DNA from: Williamsia sp.
GTDB taxonomy: Bacteria; Bacteroidota; Bacteroidia; Chitinophagales; Chitinophagaceae
DNA length: 64,000 bases
Reading direction: 5' to 3'
Assembly (NCBI GenBank): GCA_015069695.1
Contig: JADCRZ010000009.1
Coordinates: 62,001 to 126,000 of the forward strand
How positions within the stretch are numbered: the stretch's first letter is position 1; the number at the start of each line of letters is the position of its first letter. A model generated the notes under the pieces. That model was given only the letters and a program-made list of their open reading frames with translations. It searched no databases and had not been told where the DNA came from. Positions 9,300 to 17,254 of this stretch are shown one piece after another. The position numbers and the translations under genes are program-made.

Positions 9300-9657
9300 A
9301 TTTAAGTGGTTTTATGTAGTGACAACTTCATTATGTAGGGCTGTAAATAGGTTTCAGTCAGTGATTCGCAGTTACGGAACTGATACGCTATTCGCGACCG
9401 GCAAGGCCTCCTTGCCGGTTATTTTTTGCTGCTGGATAGATTCAAATAAGCTTGTTTTAGTGGTGAGTAGAATTGAGTTTTATAAGATGTTGTGTGGAAG
9501 GGCAGGTGCTGTACAACCTGCAGGGTTCTTCGTGTACAAACTGTGCTAACAACAGGAATGGTTGCACCGGAAAGCAATATTGGTTGACTGTATTTTTATG
9601 GTAAATAGCTGCAGTATCTGGGACGTTTTGGACACGTTGAGTTGCTTGGTTTCGGGG
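9300..9657 (-). promoter_or_regulatory. Long structured 5' leader of SusC pair 1
   Basis: About 350 nt separate the proposed transcription start (near 9651) from the ATG, and no gene is visible here. It holds a very strong hairpin (10-bp stem ACCGGCAAGG, 3-nt loop, 9397-9419) and a small hairpin CAGTTACGGAACTG at 9369-9382. They are ordered strong then weak when read on the minus strand, and lie about 100 and 70-80 nt before the start. On the plus strand the strong stem is followed by TATTTTTT and would act as an intrinsic terminator, but no plus transcript is known to need it. The other SusC leader has the same two-hairpin order at the same distances. Confidence 0.5.
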
Positions 9658-9689
9658 CGAATATAGATGGAAAATTAAAATCTACCAAA
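9658..9689 (-). promoter_or_regulatory. Promoter of SusC pair 1 (Bacteroidota -33/-7 type)
   Basis: Read on the minus strand, TTTG (9689-9686) is followed after 20 nt by TATATTCG (9665-9658). This fits the Bacteroidota TTTG / TAnnTTTG consensus with one mismatch. The -33 element lies inside the palindrome at 9682-9696. Predicted transcription start is about 9651. Confidence 0.7.
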
Positions 9690-9696
9690 TTTGTAG
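9682..9696. promoter_or_regulatory. Palindromic operator overlapping the SusC-1 promoter
   Basis: CTACCAAATTTGTAG is a near-perfect palindrome covering the -33 box. A second copy with the same CTAC-N7-GTAG arms, CTACAAAAATTGTAG, covers the -33 box of the SusC-2 promoter at 11002-11016. On the plus strand both copies are followed by ACTAAA. Two copies placed identically against two promoters point to one repressor or activator. The protein is not identifiable within the window. Confidence 0.65.
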
Positions 9697-9721
9697 ACTA
9701 AAGAAGCGGGCAGGTGCAGCG

Positions 9722-10927
9722 TTAGTTTGCTGCGGGTGGTGGCTTGTAATCGAAAGGCAGCATGTTGGCCACTTTCTCTGACCATGCCCAGTAGCCCATG
9801 CTAAGCAGGTTGGTGGGCGGATAGAAATTGCCGTTGCTGCGGATCTGGATAGGTTGTCCGTTTATCAGCATCAGTTCAGACATCATCTTTTTGTTGTTCT
9901 GGGAAAGCTGCTGGTAACTCTGCGGAGGCGCGGCTTTGGTGTAATATATATGCAGGTAATTGCTGAATTCAAGTCCCGCCGTCAGGCTGTCGACACCATA
10001 GGCAATGCTGTCACCTGAAATTGTGTAGGGAGAAAAAGTAGAAATCTCATTGGGTTGGCTCAATACCGTGCGGTAATAATCAATGCTGTCTTCAGAAAAG
10101 CCTTTGTAGCTGATCGTGCCATCTTTCATGACGCGGGTCCTGTATAATTCCCTGACACGCTTTTTTTCTTCATTGGGTGTTTTGACAAGCCGCCTCACTT
10201 CATAGCCTTCTTCCCTGATCCGGTTGCGATAAACCGCCCGCATAAACTGCATGATGGAACCGGTGTAAGCCTCCTGCCGCCGCCTTTCCCACCGCGCTTG
10301 CCTATTCTTGTTTCCTTCCATGGGGATAAACAAGGGATAGCCTACATACAGGAGATAATCGCTCTCGAAATCATAATCAAATGTTTCCAGCTGGTAGCGG
10401 ACGGTATAACCCAGGGCCTTGTTCTCTATCACGAGCTGGTCCAGCGCAACGGCAGAGAGCTTGCGGGTTTTTTTGTTGTTCCGGAATCTGATGACATCAT
10501 AATTTTTGATCTGGCAATCAGCTGCCCAGTCTGATGTGCCGATAAAATTTCTCAGAAAAAAAGAACCCCATTTTTTCCAGCCGTCTTTTTCATATCCGCC
10601 TACTACTACTTCATCCAGTTCCTCTGCTTTGGGCTTCAACTTAACAACCAGGACGTCGGTGAGTGCTTCGGAGATGGTGCGGGTATAGGTTTCATAGCCT
10701 ACAAAGGAAGCTACCAGGTCATACTTGCCGGACGGAACCCACAAGCTGAAATTGCCCTCCTTATCTGTTGTAGTGCCGATGGAAGTGTTGCTCAAAAACA
10801 CGCTGGCTGCACCCAGCGGCGTTCCTGTGGCATCAGCCACGATGCGTCCTTTCAGCTGGAACTGGCTCCAGGCGCCTGTGCTGATAAAAAGGAAACAAAG
10901 CAGGATAAAATACTTTGTACAATGCAT
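9722..10927 (-). CDS. Secreted protein with carboxypeptidase-like regulatory domain
   Basis: A 401-residue protein starting at the ATG at 10927, chosen because it directly begins a signal peptide (MHCTKYFILLCFLF, cleavage near AWSQ). An upstream in-frame start would add 12 unlikely residues. Residues about 23-100 form a CarboxypepD_reg-like beta-sandwich (GRIVADATGTPLGAASVFL ... SFVGYETYTR) of the type that precedes SusC barrels. The rest has no plug or barrel features and is rich in Arg, Lys and Tyr, resembling uncharacterised Bacteroidota periplasmic proteins annotated only by this domain. It lies between the two SusC operons that share an operator. Function unknown; a structural or envelope role is a guess. 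Confidence 0.7.
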   Translation of the reverse strand: MHCTKYFILLCFLFISTGAWSQFQLKGRIVADATGTPLGAASVFLSNTSIGTTTDKEGNFSLWVPSGKYDLVASFVGYETYTRTISEALTDVLVVKLKPKAEELDEVVVGGYEKDGWKKWGSFFLRNFIGTSDWAADCQIKNYDVIRFRNNKKTRKLSAVALDQLVIENKALGYTVRYQLETFDYDFESDYLLYVGYPLFIPMEGNKNRQARWERRRQEAYTGSIMQFMRAVYRNRIREEGYEVRRLVKTPNEEKKRVRELYRTRVMKDGTISYKGFSEDSIDYYRTVLSQPNEISTFSPYTISGDSIAYGVDSLTAGLEFSNYLHIYYTKAAPPQSYQQLSQNNKKMMSELMLINGQPIQIRSNGNFYPPTNLLSMGYWAWSEKVANMLPFDYKPPPAAN

Positions 10928-11001
10928 GGCGTAATTTAGGAAAGTCCTCCATATGGCACGCAAACAGAGACGATCGGAACAAAAAAGAGAAAAATAAAAC
11001 C

Positions 11002-11016
11002 CTACAAAAATTGTAG
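11002..11016. promoter_or_regulatory. Palindromic operator overlapping the SusC-2 promoter
   Basis: CTACAAAAATTGTAG, arms CTACAA/TTGTAG, exact over 6 bp each side of a 3-nt centre. It is the sister of the copy at 9682-9696 and lies 75 bp upstream of the minus-strand gene starting at 10927. It could therefore also act on that gene. Confidence 0.65.
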
Positions 11017-11039
11017 ACTAAACAAAAGTCCTATATTTG
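11011..11039 (+). promoter_or_regulatory. Promoter of the SusC-2/sulfur operon
   Basis: TTG (11011-11013), 18 nt, then TATATTTG (11032-11039), an exact TAnnTTTG -7 element. The -33 element lies in the right arm of the palindrome at 11002-11016. Predicted start is about 11046, leaving a leader of about 395 nt before the SusC ATG at 11441. Confidence 0.75.
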
Positions 11040-11440
11040 CGCTGCGTTAACAAACTGGAAACAATCGTTGAACCTATTTGGATGGGCATGCAACAACCAA
11101 AATTTATTACACTCAAATATACATTCCTGGCAAAACAGCCGGCAATTTTATGTTGCTGTTGTTGTTCCTGAAATCCTGTGCATACAGGAGCAGCCTGCTT
11201 GCCTTCATTGCTTATCTAAACATCAGCTATACAAATCCATATGATTATCCGGGCACTTGATCAGCATAGAATTTTTTTCCGTCGATGTTGTTGCGGCGCG
11301 TAAATAATAAATAAATAGAAAAGCCGGCACTGTTGGCGCAGTACCGGCCGGTAATAACAAGGCTGTGGCGGTCAAACCAGCATACGGTGATGGGTATCAC
11401 TGTGTGCATGCCTTACTATTTTTCAACCAAAACAAAAATA
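11040..11440 (+). promoter_or_regulatory. Long structured 5' leader of the SusC-2 operon
   Basis: About 400 nt without an obvious gene. A short frame at 11150-11260 (ATG, 36 codons, starting MLLLLFLKSCAYR) could be a hydrophobic leader peptide, but this is weak. Near the 3' end are a hairpin GCCGGCAC...GTACCGGC (11323-11330 with 11341-11348, one mismatch, 10-nt loop) and a small hairpin GTGATGGGTATCAC (11387-11400). They lie about 93 and 41 nt before the start codon. The order and rough spacing match the leader at 9300-9657, which suggests shared post-transcriptional control. Confidence 0.45.
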
Positions 11441-14400
11441 ATGAAAAACTGGACACTCGTATGGGTGTGGCTTCTTGCGTTCTCTCCTGTTTTTTTGCAG
11501 GCTCAAACAGAAACTCAACCGACGATCAACTCTATCCTTTCCGGTAAGATCGTCGATAGCAAAACAAAAGAAATCCTCGATGGTGCCGTGGTGCATATCA
11601 AGGGTACCACCCATGAAGTGCAGGCCGACAAGACCGGCCAGTTCAAATTTGTAACCGGACAAAGATTTCCCTATACCCTGATCATCAGCCATGTTGGCTA
11701 CCAGACGCTGGAACTCACGGCCGGCACAGCTTACATCGAAGTGGCCCTGCAGCCAACCAATACCCGGCTCAATGATGTGGTGGTAGTAGGCTATGGCACG
11801 CAGAAGCGCCGCAACCTGGTGGGCGCTGTTGCCAAAGTAGATCCTTCGCAAACAAAAGGCATTCCGGCCGGCGGCTTCGATGCACAGCTCCAGGGCAAGG
11901 TGCCGGGCCTGCAAACCACCACCACAACCGGTGTTCCCGGTGAAGCCGTGACCGTACGCCTGCGTGGCGTTACTTCGATCAACGCAGACAATACACCGCT
12001 GTATGTAGTTGATGGTGTATTCATCAACAGCAGCAGCCTGCAAACCGTGAACACCGGCGGCAAAGCCACTTCTCCCATCGCCGACATCAACCCATACGAC
12101 ATCGAAAGCATTGAAGTGCTCAAGGATGCGGAAGCAACCGCCTTGTATGGTTCAAGAGGCGCAAACGGCGTGATCATTGTTACCACCAAGCGCGGAAACT
12201 TCAACCAGAAATCAAGGGTCAGCCTGGACATCTCCCAAGGCAAGGCCTGGGCGCCACCCCTGTGGAAATTGGCCACCGGTCCAGAACATGCCACGCTGGT
12301 AAACGAGTATTTCACCAATATCGGAGGGGTAAAGCCATTCCGCCCGGTGTCGGAAGGCGGTCGTGGGTTGCCGGAAGAACAAAAGACATATGACCGGCTC
12401 GGGGAAATATTCCAGACCGCCGATCTGATGAACTATGACCTGTCTGTTTCCGGCGGCAACAATGTAACCCGGTTTTACCTGGGCGCCGGATACAACAAAC
12501 AAGAGTCTATCTTAAAGCCCATCACTTTCGACCGCGCCAGCCTTAAGTTCAACATCGATCACAAGCTGAGTGACAAGGTGCAGATCGGTTCGGCCAACAC
12601 AATTACACGCGCATACAGAAACCAGGGAAGGGCGGGCGACGGACCAGCCGGTGGCTTGCTGCAGGCTGCTCTTCATACGCCTACCTATCTGTCACCCACA
12701 AACGAACAGGGGGTATTGGTAGGAAGGGCCGGCTTCGACAACGTATCGCTCCTGCTGCAGTATTACGATGTGCATTCGATCAGCCTCCGCTATATCGGCA
12801 ATGTATACGCAGAAGCAACCTTGCTGAAAGACCTGAAGTTCCGTTCAAGCTGGGGCGTGGATTACAACAATTACGACGAATCGGAATACTGGAACACATA
12901 TCTTATTGCGGGCAGTCCGGCCGGACTGGCCACTTCCAGCATCAGCCAGAACTCCAGCTGGCTCAACGAGCAAACGCTGACCTACCGCAAGTCGGTTGGT
13001 AACCACTCGTTCGGGGTGCTGCTGGGCAACACACTTCAAAGCAATCTTTTCAAGCGCACCTTTTTACAGGGAACCGGTTTTGCAAACAATTCTTTTACAC
13101 AAATCTCTTCTGCCTCTGTTGTGACCGGCACGCAGAACTGGAGCAAGAATACCCTGGCTTCTTTTTTTGGCAAGATCGATTACAGTTTTGCCGATAAATA
13201 CCTGGTCGATTTCAGTGCGCGGGCAGATGGCTCTTCCAAATTTGGCGTGAACAGGAAATGGGGATACTTCCCTTCCGTAGGAGCTGCCTGGCGGTTGAAA
13301 AAAGAAAATTTCCTCAATGATATAGAAAAGATCAATGACCTGAAGATCCGCGCCAGCTATGGCATTACAGGCAACCAGAACGGCATCGGTGATTTTGCCT
13401 CGCAGGGATTGTGGAGCGGCGGAAGCTCGTACAAAGACAGCGCCGGCATATCCCCGCAACAGCTGGCCAACGCAGACCTGCAATGGGAAAAGACCAGCCA
13501 GTTCAACATCGGACTGGACGCGACCCTGTTTGATAGCCGGGTTACGGTAGAGTTCAACTATTATTACAAATACACCAAAGACGGATTGCTCCAACTGGCC
13601 CGGCCGGCCACTACTGGTTTTGGTACTTACTGGAGCAATGCAGCCGAGATCAGCAACCGGGGCTTTGAGCTGGCGATCAACACGCTGAACATAGAAGCAA
13701 AGCATTTTACCTGGAGCACCAGTTTTAACATAGCCCAGAACCTCAACAGGATCGAGAAGCTGCCGACGCCGCTGCAGTATGGAAGCCGCAACCTGATCCT
13801 GCTCCGGGAAGGTTCCCCGATGTATTCTTACAACCTCATCAAACAACTGTATGTAGATCCGCAGACAGGCAATGCCGTGTATGAAGATGTGAACAAGGAT
13901 GGCAAGATCAATTCCGACGACCGGCAGATCTTAGGCAGCATATGGCCCAAGTTCGCGGGCGGATTAAGCAACCAGTTTACCTACCGCAACTTCGACCTGG
14001 GCATCCAGTTCTCTTACCAGTTCGGCAACAAGACCTACAACCACAACCGCTTCTTCGGAGAGGGCGGCGGAGCCCGCGATGCAGCCAGGGTGATCTTTGC
14101 CAGCAACCTGGCGCGCTGGCAAAAGCCCGGTGATATTACGGATGTACCCAGAGCAGATGGTGTGAACGTCAACAACTACCTCGATGCAGGCAGCCGCTGG
14201 CTGGAAAACGGCAGCTTTGTACGCCTGCGCGCGCTCACCCTGGGTTACAACCTGCCCAAGCAGCTGGCGCAAAGAGCGCGGCTGCAGAACGTCCGCTTTT
14301 ATTTCAGCGGAAGCAATCTTTTCCTCATCTCGCCTTATACCGGTCCTGATCCGGAATCAAGCGCGAACAGCAACCAAAACCAGCCCGGCATCGACCTGGG

Positions 14401-14452
14401 TACGCCTCCGCAGCCACGCAGCGTACAGATCGGCTTAAACGTAACCTTCTAA
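11441..14452 (+). CDS. SusC-family TonB-dependent transporter (pair 2, sulfur operon)
   Basis: A 1003-residue TonB-dependent transporter. The ATG at 11441 is preferred over a start 108 bp upstream because it opens a clear signal peptide (MKNWTLVWVWLLAFSPVFLQAQ) and is preceded by an A-rich stretch. Domain order: carboxypeptidase-like regulatory domain (FVTGQRFPYTLIISHVGY), TonB-box-like segment (DVVVVGYGTQ), plug with LYVVDGVFI and LKDAEATALYGSRGANGVII, and a barrel ending GLNVTF. It leads an operon whose other members are sulfur redox proteins, so the imported ligand may be an organosulfur compound. That is inference from context only. Confidence 0.96.
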   Translation: MKNWTLVWVWLLAFSPVFLQAQTETQPTINSILSGKIVDSKTKEILDGAVVHIKGTTHEVQADKTGQFKFVTGQRFPYTLIISHVGYQTLELTAGTAYIEVALQPTNTRLNDVVVVGYGTQKRRNLVGAVAKVDPSQTKGIPAGGFDAQLQGKVPGLQTTTTTGVPGEAVTVRLRGVTSINADNTPLYVVDGVFINSSSLQTVNTGGKATSPIADINPYDIESIEVLKDAEATALYGSRGANGVIIVTTKRGNFNQKSRVSLDISQGKAWAPPLWKLATGPEHATLVNEYFTNIGGVKPFRPVSEGGRGLPEEQKTYDRLGEIFQTADLMNYDLSVSGGNNVTRFYLGAGYNKQESILKPITFDRASLKFNIDHKLSDKVQIGSANTITRAYRNQGRAGDGPAGGLLQAALHTPTYLSPTNEQGVLVGRAGFDNVSLLLQYYDVHSISLRYIGNVYAEATLLKDLKFRSSWGVDYNNYDESEYWNTYLIAGSPAGLATSSISQNSSWLNEQTLTYRKSVGNHSFGVLLGNTLQSNLFKRTFLQGTGFANNSFTQISSASVVTGTQNWSKNTLASFFGKIDYSFADKYLVDFSARADGSSKFGVNRKWGYFPSVGAAWRLKKENFLNDIEKINDLKIRASYGITGNQNGIGDFASQGLWSGGSSYKDSAGISPQQLANADLQWEKTSQFNIGLDATLFDSRVTVEFNYYYKYTKDGLLQLARPATTGFGTYWSNAAEISNRGFELAINTLNIEAKHFTWSTSFNIAQNLNRIEKLPTPLQYGSRNLILLREGSPMYSYNLIKQLYVDPQTGNAVYEDVNKDGKINSDDRQILGSIWPKFAGGLSNQFTYRNFDLGIQFSYQFGNKTYNHNRFFGEGGGARDAARVIFASNLARWQKPGDITDVPRADGVNVNNYLDAGSRWLENGSFVRLRALTLGYNLPKQLAQRARLQNVRFYFSGSNLFLISPYTGPDPESSANSNQNQPGIDLGTPPQPRSVQIGLNVTF

Positions 14453-14470
14453 CACATCAATTTAACAGGG

Positions 14471-15817
14471 ATGAAAAAGGATTTATCACACATACTGTTT
14501 GTTTCTGTCATGGCCCTTTCCCTGGGCTCCTGCAGCAAGTTCCTGGAGGTGCACCCAAAGGAATCTATCTCCGATGCACAAACGATCTTCGACAAAACCT
14601 CTGCCGAAGAAGCGGTGAGAGGCATCTACAGTGCCCTGGCCGACGGTGGCTATTACGGCACCAGCTTTCAATCCATCGGCTACCTCGCAGGCGGTGACAT
14701 CCAGTGGACGGGCAGCCAGTCGCAGGTGCAGGAATTTATCAACCACAATGTGAGCCCGGACAATTCCACCATCAGTGCAGCGTGGACGGCCATCTACCGC
14801 GTGGTGAACAGGGCAAACCAGGTGATCAGCAAAGTGCCTGAAGTAACGGATGCTTCTCTTACAGATGCGTACAAAAAGCAGCTGACGGGAGAAGCCTACT
14901 TCGTGCGGGCCCTGGCTTATTTTGACCTGGCCCGTGTATGGGGAGGCGTGCCGCTGGTGACCAAGCCTACCTTGACTGCCAGCGATAATTTCGGCATCCC
15001 GCGTGCAACCAGTGAAGCCACCTATGCACAGGTGCAGCAGGACCTTGAAAAAGCCGAATCCCTGCTGCCATCTACCGTAAACCGGTTCCGGGCTACGCTG
15101 AAAACAGCCTGGGCACTCAAAGCCCGCTATTATCTCTACAGGAAAGACTGGGCCAACGCAGAAGCATATGCCGGCAAGCTGATCGCGGATGCGGCCAACT
15201 ACCAGCTGGTTAATCCGTACAGCTCCTTCTTCGCGGGCAATGTAAAGGGGACAGCTGAATCAGTGCTGGAAATTTATTACAACGGCGGTACGGAAACAAA
15301 CGGGCATGCCGGGCAATGGCTGCCGCAAACAAGCGGTGGCACCCGGCAGTGGGCTCCCAATGATGTGCTGGTATCGCTGCTCAACAATGGGGCCATTGGC
15401 GGCAACCGGAGTGCACTGATCGCAAAAGACAACCAGAACCGCTGGTACGGCAATCTGTACCGTTCTATCAATGCTTCTTCTTCCTACGTGATCCGGACGG
15501 CAGAACTCTACCTGATCCGCGCAGAAGCCCGCGCCCAGCAAGGCAATCCCACCGGTGCCCTGGCTGATCTCAATGCCGTACGCGCCAGGGCCGGAATAAG
15601 CCCTTCTGCTGCAGCCACCCGGGATGACATCCTGCTGGCGGTAGAGAACGAGCGCCGGGTTGAATTTGCCCTGGAGCCGCAGCGCTGGTTCGACCTGGTC
15701 AGAACGGGACGGGCTGCAGCTGTGCTGAACGTGACCGACCCGGCCAGGCTCTTACTGCCGATCCCCTCCCAGCAGATCCTGTTAGACAAAACCCTTACCC
15801 AGAACGGAGGATACTGA
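14471..15817 (+). CDS. SusD/RagB-family surface lipoprotein (pair 2)
   Basis: A 448-residue partner of the SusC 18 bp upstream. Signal peptide with lipobox SLGSC (lipidated Cys21). SusD hallmarks are the N-terminal SAEEAVRGIYSALAD helix, LTGEAYFVRALAYFDLARVWGGVPLV, the C-terminal ENERRVEFALEPQRWFDLVRTGRA and the final LLPIPSQQILLDKTLTQNGGY. It should bind substrate at the cell surface and close over the transporter. It is followed 21 bp later by the first DoxX-like gene, so uptake and downstream chemistry are translated from one message. Confidence 0.95.
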   Translation: MKKDLSHILFVSVMALSLGSCSKFLEVHPKESISDAQTIFDKTSAEEAVRGIYSALADGGYYGTSFQSIGYLAGGDIQWTGSQSQVQEFINHNVSPDNSTISAAWTAIYRVVNRANQVISKVPEVTDASLTDAYKKQLTGEAYFVRALAYFDLARVWGGVPLVTKPTLTASDNFGIPRATSEATYAQVQQDLEKAESLLPSTVNRFRATLKTAWALKARYYLYRKDWANAEAYAGKLIADAANYQLVNPYSSFFAGNVKGTAESVLEIYYNGGTETNGHAGQWLPQTSGGTRQWAPNDVLVSLLNNGAIGGNRSALIAKDNQNRWYGNLYRSINASSSYVIRTAELYLIRAEARAQQGNPTGALADLNAVRARAGISPSAAATRDDILLAVENERRVEFALEPQRWFDLVRTGRAAAVLNVTDPARLLLPIPSQQILLDKTLTQNGGY

Positions 15818-15838
15818 TCACCTTTTTAAACTATTGTT

Positions 15839-17224
15839 ATGTCAGCAACAGCTCAACAGTCATCATCACGGCACCCGTTGGTCGTGCCATCTGTTCCGCA
15901 GGAGGAATGGAAAACAGGGGAGAAAATCCTTTTCCGCCTGGCATTTATTTATTTCTTTATCCAATGTGTGCCGCTCGACTGGAAGTATTACCGGGAGATC
16001 TTTTCTATCCAATGGTCGCACCTGCAGTATGGGGATATTTTCAACCTGGCGCATTATGCACCCCGGTTTTTTGAAGGGCCTCAGCAATCCTATCTCAATT
16101 GGCTGGTTGTACTCCTTATTGCCGTGATCGGAACTGTTATCTGGACCATTGTTGACCGCAGCCGGACCAAAGAATACAGCGTGCTGTATTACTGGCTCCG
16201 GGTGATTGTACGGTACCGGCTGGCCATCGGGCTGATTGCCTTTGGTATTATCAAGCTGTTTCCGGTGCAGGCGCCTTACCCTTCTCTCAGCAACCTCAAT
16301 ACGCCTTATGGCGATTTTACCCGCTGGAAACTGTTCTCCTTAAGCCTGGGCATCGTGCCTTCTTACGAGTCTTTTCTCGGACTGGTGGAGACCTTGTTCG
16401 GCGTCTTGTTGCTGTACCGCAAAACCGCTTCGATCGGTGCATTCCTGATCCTGATTTTCACAGGCAATGTTTTTATGTCGAACCTGGCCTATGAAGGCGG
16501 GGAGTCTGTTTATTGCCTGTACCTGATCTCGCTGGCCCTCTTCCTGCTCCTGTATGATCTGCGCCGGATCATCAGCCTGCTTGTACTGCAGGCACCGACT
16601 GCGCCCAGTACGTTCCGGCCCCTTTTTGCAGCGGCCTGGTTGAAGAAGGCGCGGCTGCCGCTCAAGATTTTATTGGTATTGTTCTTTGTAGGACTGTACG
16701 GGTTTAAGACCGGTGCTGATTATGCAAAAGAGCCTTACCGCTTTCCGGTTACCAAGGGATTGCAGGGTGTAAGCGGCCTGTACAATGTAGCCGTGTTCAG
16801 CAGGAACGGCGATACGCTGGCGTATTCAAAAACCGATCCGGTAAGATGGCAGGATGTGGTATTTGAAAAATGGAATACCATCAGCATCCGCTCCAACCGG
16901 CCGGTGATCATCGACTCGAACAACCTGGAAAAACTGGAGCCGCAGGATGCAGCACGCAATTACGAGCTGGAAGGTTCTATCGGCCGGCATTATTACAGCT
17001 ATACAGTTGATACGGTCAATCACCTGCTTACCCTGCACAACAAAAGCAGGCACTACAGCAGCGAAACGTTGACGCTGCATTATACGCTGGGCAAGGACCA
17101 GCTTGTCCTGTCAGGACGGGATGAAAAGCAAACCCCTGTATATGCCGTGCTGAACCGCCTCAACAAAAAGTATCTTATCCAGGAAGCGGCCCGGCAGGGA
17201 AGAAGAGGCCGGCTGAAACTCTGA
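15839..17224 (+). CDS. DoxX-like integral membrane protein, paralogue A
   Basis: A 461-residue protein with about seven membrane segments between residues 25 and 300. These include VRYRLAIGLIAFGIIKLFP, ESFLGLVETLFGVLLLYRKTASIGAFL and the helix before LYGFKTGADYAKEP. A soluble C-terminal domain of about 150 residues follows and should face the periplasm. The R-x-G-x-x-x-x-G-x-x-K and E-x-x-x-G-x-L-L-x-x-R-x-x-x-x-G-A pattern resembles the DoxX/DoxD/MauE superfamily; DoxD is a subunit of thiosulfate:quinone oxidoreductase. The next gene is a paralogue: both keep PYPSL..LNT..GD. Placement between SusCD and a sulfite dehydrogenase fits a sulfur or quinone redox role, but no cofactor site can be pointed to. 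Family call moderate, function open. Confidence 0.6.
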   Translation: MSATAQQSSSRHPLVVPSVPQEEWKTGEKILFRLAFIYFFIQCVPLDWKYYREIFSIQWSHLQYGDIFNLAHYAPRFFEGPQQSYLNWLVVLLIAVIGTVIWTIVDRSRTKEYSVLYYWLRVIVRYRLAIGLIAFGIIKLFPVQAPYPSLSNLNTPYGDFTRWKLFSLSLGIVPSYESFLGLVETLFGVLLLYRKTASIGAFLILIFTGNVFMSNLAYEGGESVYCLYLISLALFLLLYDLRRIISLLVLQAPTAPSTFRPLFAAAWLKKARLPLKILLVLFFVGLYGFKTGADYAKEPYRFPVTKGLQGVSGLYNVAVFSRNGDTLAYSKTDPVRWQDVVFEKWNTISIRSNRPVIIDSNNLEKLEPQDAARNYELEGSIGRHYYSYTVDTVNHLLTLHNKSRHYSSETLTLHYTLGKDQLVLSGRDEKQTPVYAVLNRLNKKYLIQEAARQGRRGRLKL

Positions 17225-17254
17225 TTACCATTTATCAAGCATTAAACATTGTAT

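Noticed and set aside
9003-9549. Plus-strand frames opposite the SusC-1 N-terminus and leader
   Set aside because: They mirror codon structure of the SusC gene and have no independent support.
9682-11016. Identification of the shared palindrome as a BlaI/MecI operator
   Set aside because: The arms resemble the TACA/TGTA core of such operators, but the spacing (N7 between CTAC and GTAG) differs from TACANNTGTA and no BlaI or M56 peptidase gene is in the window.
11078-11260. 60-codon frame from a TTG upstream of SusC pair 2
   Set aside because: The TTG start is unconvincing; only the shorter ATG frame at 11150 was kept, as a speculative leader peptide and not as a gene.
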